From DATKRB01 sp963794215 (GTDB lineage Bacteria > Actinomycetota > Acidimicrobiia > Acidimicrobiales > RAAP-2): a stretch of 64,000 nt of DNA. Location of the stretch: contig CAWCCQ010000001.1 of NCBI GenBank assembly GCA_963794215.1, positions 124,001 through 188,000 on the forward strand. The letters run 5' to 3'. Numbering within the stretch: position 1 is the stretch's first letter; each line of letters opens with the position of its first letter. The position numbers were made by a program, and so were the translations under genes. Positions 62,860-64,000 of this stretch are shown in pieces. The notes under the pieces were generated by a model. It ran no database searches and was not told the DNA's origin. It saw only the letters and a list, made by a program, of their open reading frames with translations.

Positions 62860-64000
62860 CCCCGACTACGGAGGGCTGGGCGCTCCACAGAGCGACGGTT
62901 CGAGCACGGAGGAGAGCGCCCCGGGGCCGCTGCCGACGATCACCCAGCCCAAGGGCGGCGGCGCGCTCCGGGGCATGGGCGAGAAGTTCTCGGTGGGCTC
63001 GATCAACGGCACGGGAAGCCTTTCGATCCCCCTGCCGGTGGCGCCCGGGCGCAGCAACTTCGGTCCTGAGCTCACCCTCGCCTACGACTCGTCGTCGGGC
63101 AACGGACCCTACGGGCTCGGCTGGAGCCTGTCGACCCCGATGATCACCCGCAAGACGAGCACCGGCCTGCCGCGCTACTGGGATCGCGAGGAGTCCGACG
63201 TGTTCGTGCTCTCCGGCGTCGAGGACCTGGTGCCGTTGCTCGACGAGCACCTGAACAGGATCACCCGGGTGGTGACGATCGGGGGTGAGAGCTTCCAGGT
63301 CGACCGCTACGTCCCCCGGGTGGAGGGTCTGTACGCGCGGATCGAGCGCTGGACGAGCTGCGACGGCGACGTGCACTGGCGAACGATCTCGACCGAGAAC
63401 GTGACCGCGATCTTCGGTGCCGGCGCCGCCAGCTGCGTGAGCGACCCCCTGGACCCGAGCCGCGTCCGCGAGCTGGCTGATCAGCGAGAGCTACGATGCC
63501 CGCGGCAACGCGGTGCTCTATCGCTACAAACCCGAGGATTCGAGCGGAGTCGACAGCCGATCCGCCCACGAGAGCAACCGCACGCCCACCACGCGCTCGG
63601 CGCAGCGATACCTCAAGAGCGTCCACTACGGCAATCACACACCGCGCGCTCCCGGCGCCCACCTCGACGGCGTGAGCGACTGGATGTTCGAGGTAGTGCT
63701 TGACTACGGCGAGCACTACCTCGAGGACGCGGACGGCACCGTGTCCGTCGAGCTCTCCGCAGGACAGCGGCCGTGGCGCTGCCGAGCCGATCCGTTCTCC
63801 TCCTACCGCGACCGGTTCGAGGTCAGGACCTACCGGCTCTGCCGGCACGTGATGCTCCTCCACCACTTCCCGCACGAACTCGGAACCGAGGCGTGCCTCG
63901 TCAACGCCGTCCACCTCGGCTACGCCGAGAACCCAGTGGCAACCCTCTTGTCCTCGGTGACTCAGTCGGGCTACGTCCGGCGCGACGACGGCACCTATCT
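62846..64000 (+). CDS. Tc toxin subunit B (TcB/SpvB-type), runs off the window; one frameshift
   Basis: The start is ATG 62846 or 62825, both overlapping the TcA stop. The N-terminal SpvB domain is clear: TITQPKGGGALRGMGEKFSV, LSIPLPVAPGRSNFGPELTL, YDSSSGNGPYGLGWSLSTPM and REESDVFVLSGVEDLVPLL. The first frame would stop at 63703 as nonsense; at ~63470-63478 the real sequence moves one frame to WLISESYDARGNAVLYRYKP, then RYLKSVHYGNHTPRAPGAHL and FEVVLDYGEHYLED, open to the window end. TcB forms, with TcC, the Rhs-type cocoon that holds the cytotoxic enzyme and docks on TcA. The TcC partner would lie beyond the window. Confidence 0.92.

Noticed and set aside
1..64000. CRISPR arrays, rRNA genes, prophage structural genes
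   Set aside because: No regularly spaced direct repeats of CRISPR type, no rRNA-like conserved blocks and no capsid, tail or terminase-like motifs were seen.

Overview
This window comes from a high-GC Gram-positive bacterium, almost certainly an actinomycete (Actinomycetota). The evidence is lineage content rather than a marker gene: two F420/PPOX-type split-barrel proteins, actinobacterial lipoproteins with 'CMRS(N/H)GV' repeats, DUF4395, MsnO8-type luciferase-like and IclR genes, many GTG/TTG starts and pervasive 4-bp ATGA/GTGA gene overlaps. A soil or sediment member of an under-sampled class such as Acidimicrobiia is my inference. No rRNA or convincing tRNA is present.

Layout. (1) 0-2.6 kb: the end of a DoxX-Rieske fusion and a membrane-anchored phosphodiester-glycosidase-like protein. 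(2) 2.9-12.6 kb: a SRPBCC protein, then a tightly overlapped minus-strand operon (lipoprotein, frameshifted lipoprotein paralogue, HlyD/MacA-type adaptor, MacB-type ATPase and permease). A wrecked IS30 copy, a second lipoprotein paralogue and a divergent OmpR-type two-component system follow. A 19-bp motif upstream of both lipoproteins suggests the two-component pair controls the system. (3) 13.3-34.3 kb: an organosulfur island. Two copies of a four-gene module (two SsuD-type FMN monooxygenases, a class II aldolase-like protein and a DszB-like sulfinate desulfinase) flank an ssuA-ssuC-ssuB sulfonate importer. An IclR regulator, carboxymuconolactone-decarboxylase-like protein, cysteine-dioxygenase-like gene, TauD-like oxygenase with an altered metal site, a fifth SsuD-like enzyme, an XRE regulator, an IS630 element and an MsnO8-like gene follow.

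(4) 34.6-49.9 kb: ordinary chromosomal genes, including secreted and membrane proteins, DUF4395, PPOX proteins, a Gfo/Idh/MocA oxidoreductase overlapping peptide deformylase, AhpD-like, SulP, PhoU divergent from a Pho84-like MFS transporter with a striking 11-bp-period PHO-box-like array, and a large FtsX-type permease. (5) 50-52.4 kb: a gene graveyard (fragments of a LuxR/AfsR-type ATPase regulator, an IS481 transposase tail, hairpins and dispersed repeats). (6) 52.6-64 kb (window end): a Tc (insecticidal toxin complex) locus, with a very large TcA split by one frameshift and overlapping the start of a TcB/SpvB-type subunit that runs off the window.

A recurrent feature is single-base frameshifts inside otherwise well conserved genes (at least a dozen). 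Several lie in G/C runs. They may be real decay or indel errors in the assembly; the sequence alone cannot decide. A family of intergenic repeats built on GCGATAAG/GCGATARGTACCA recurs across the window.
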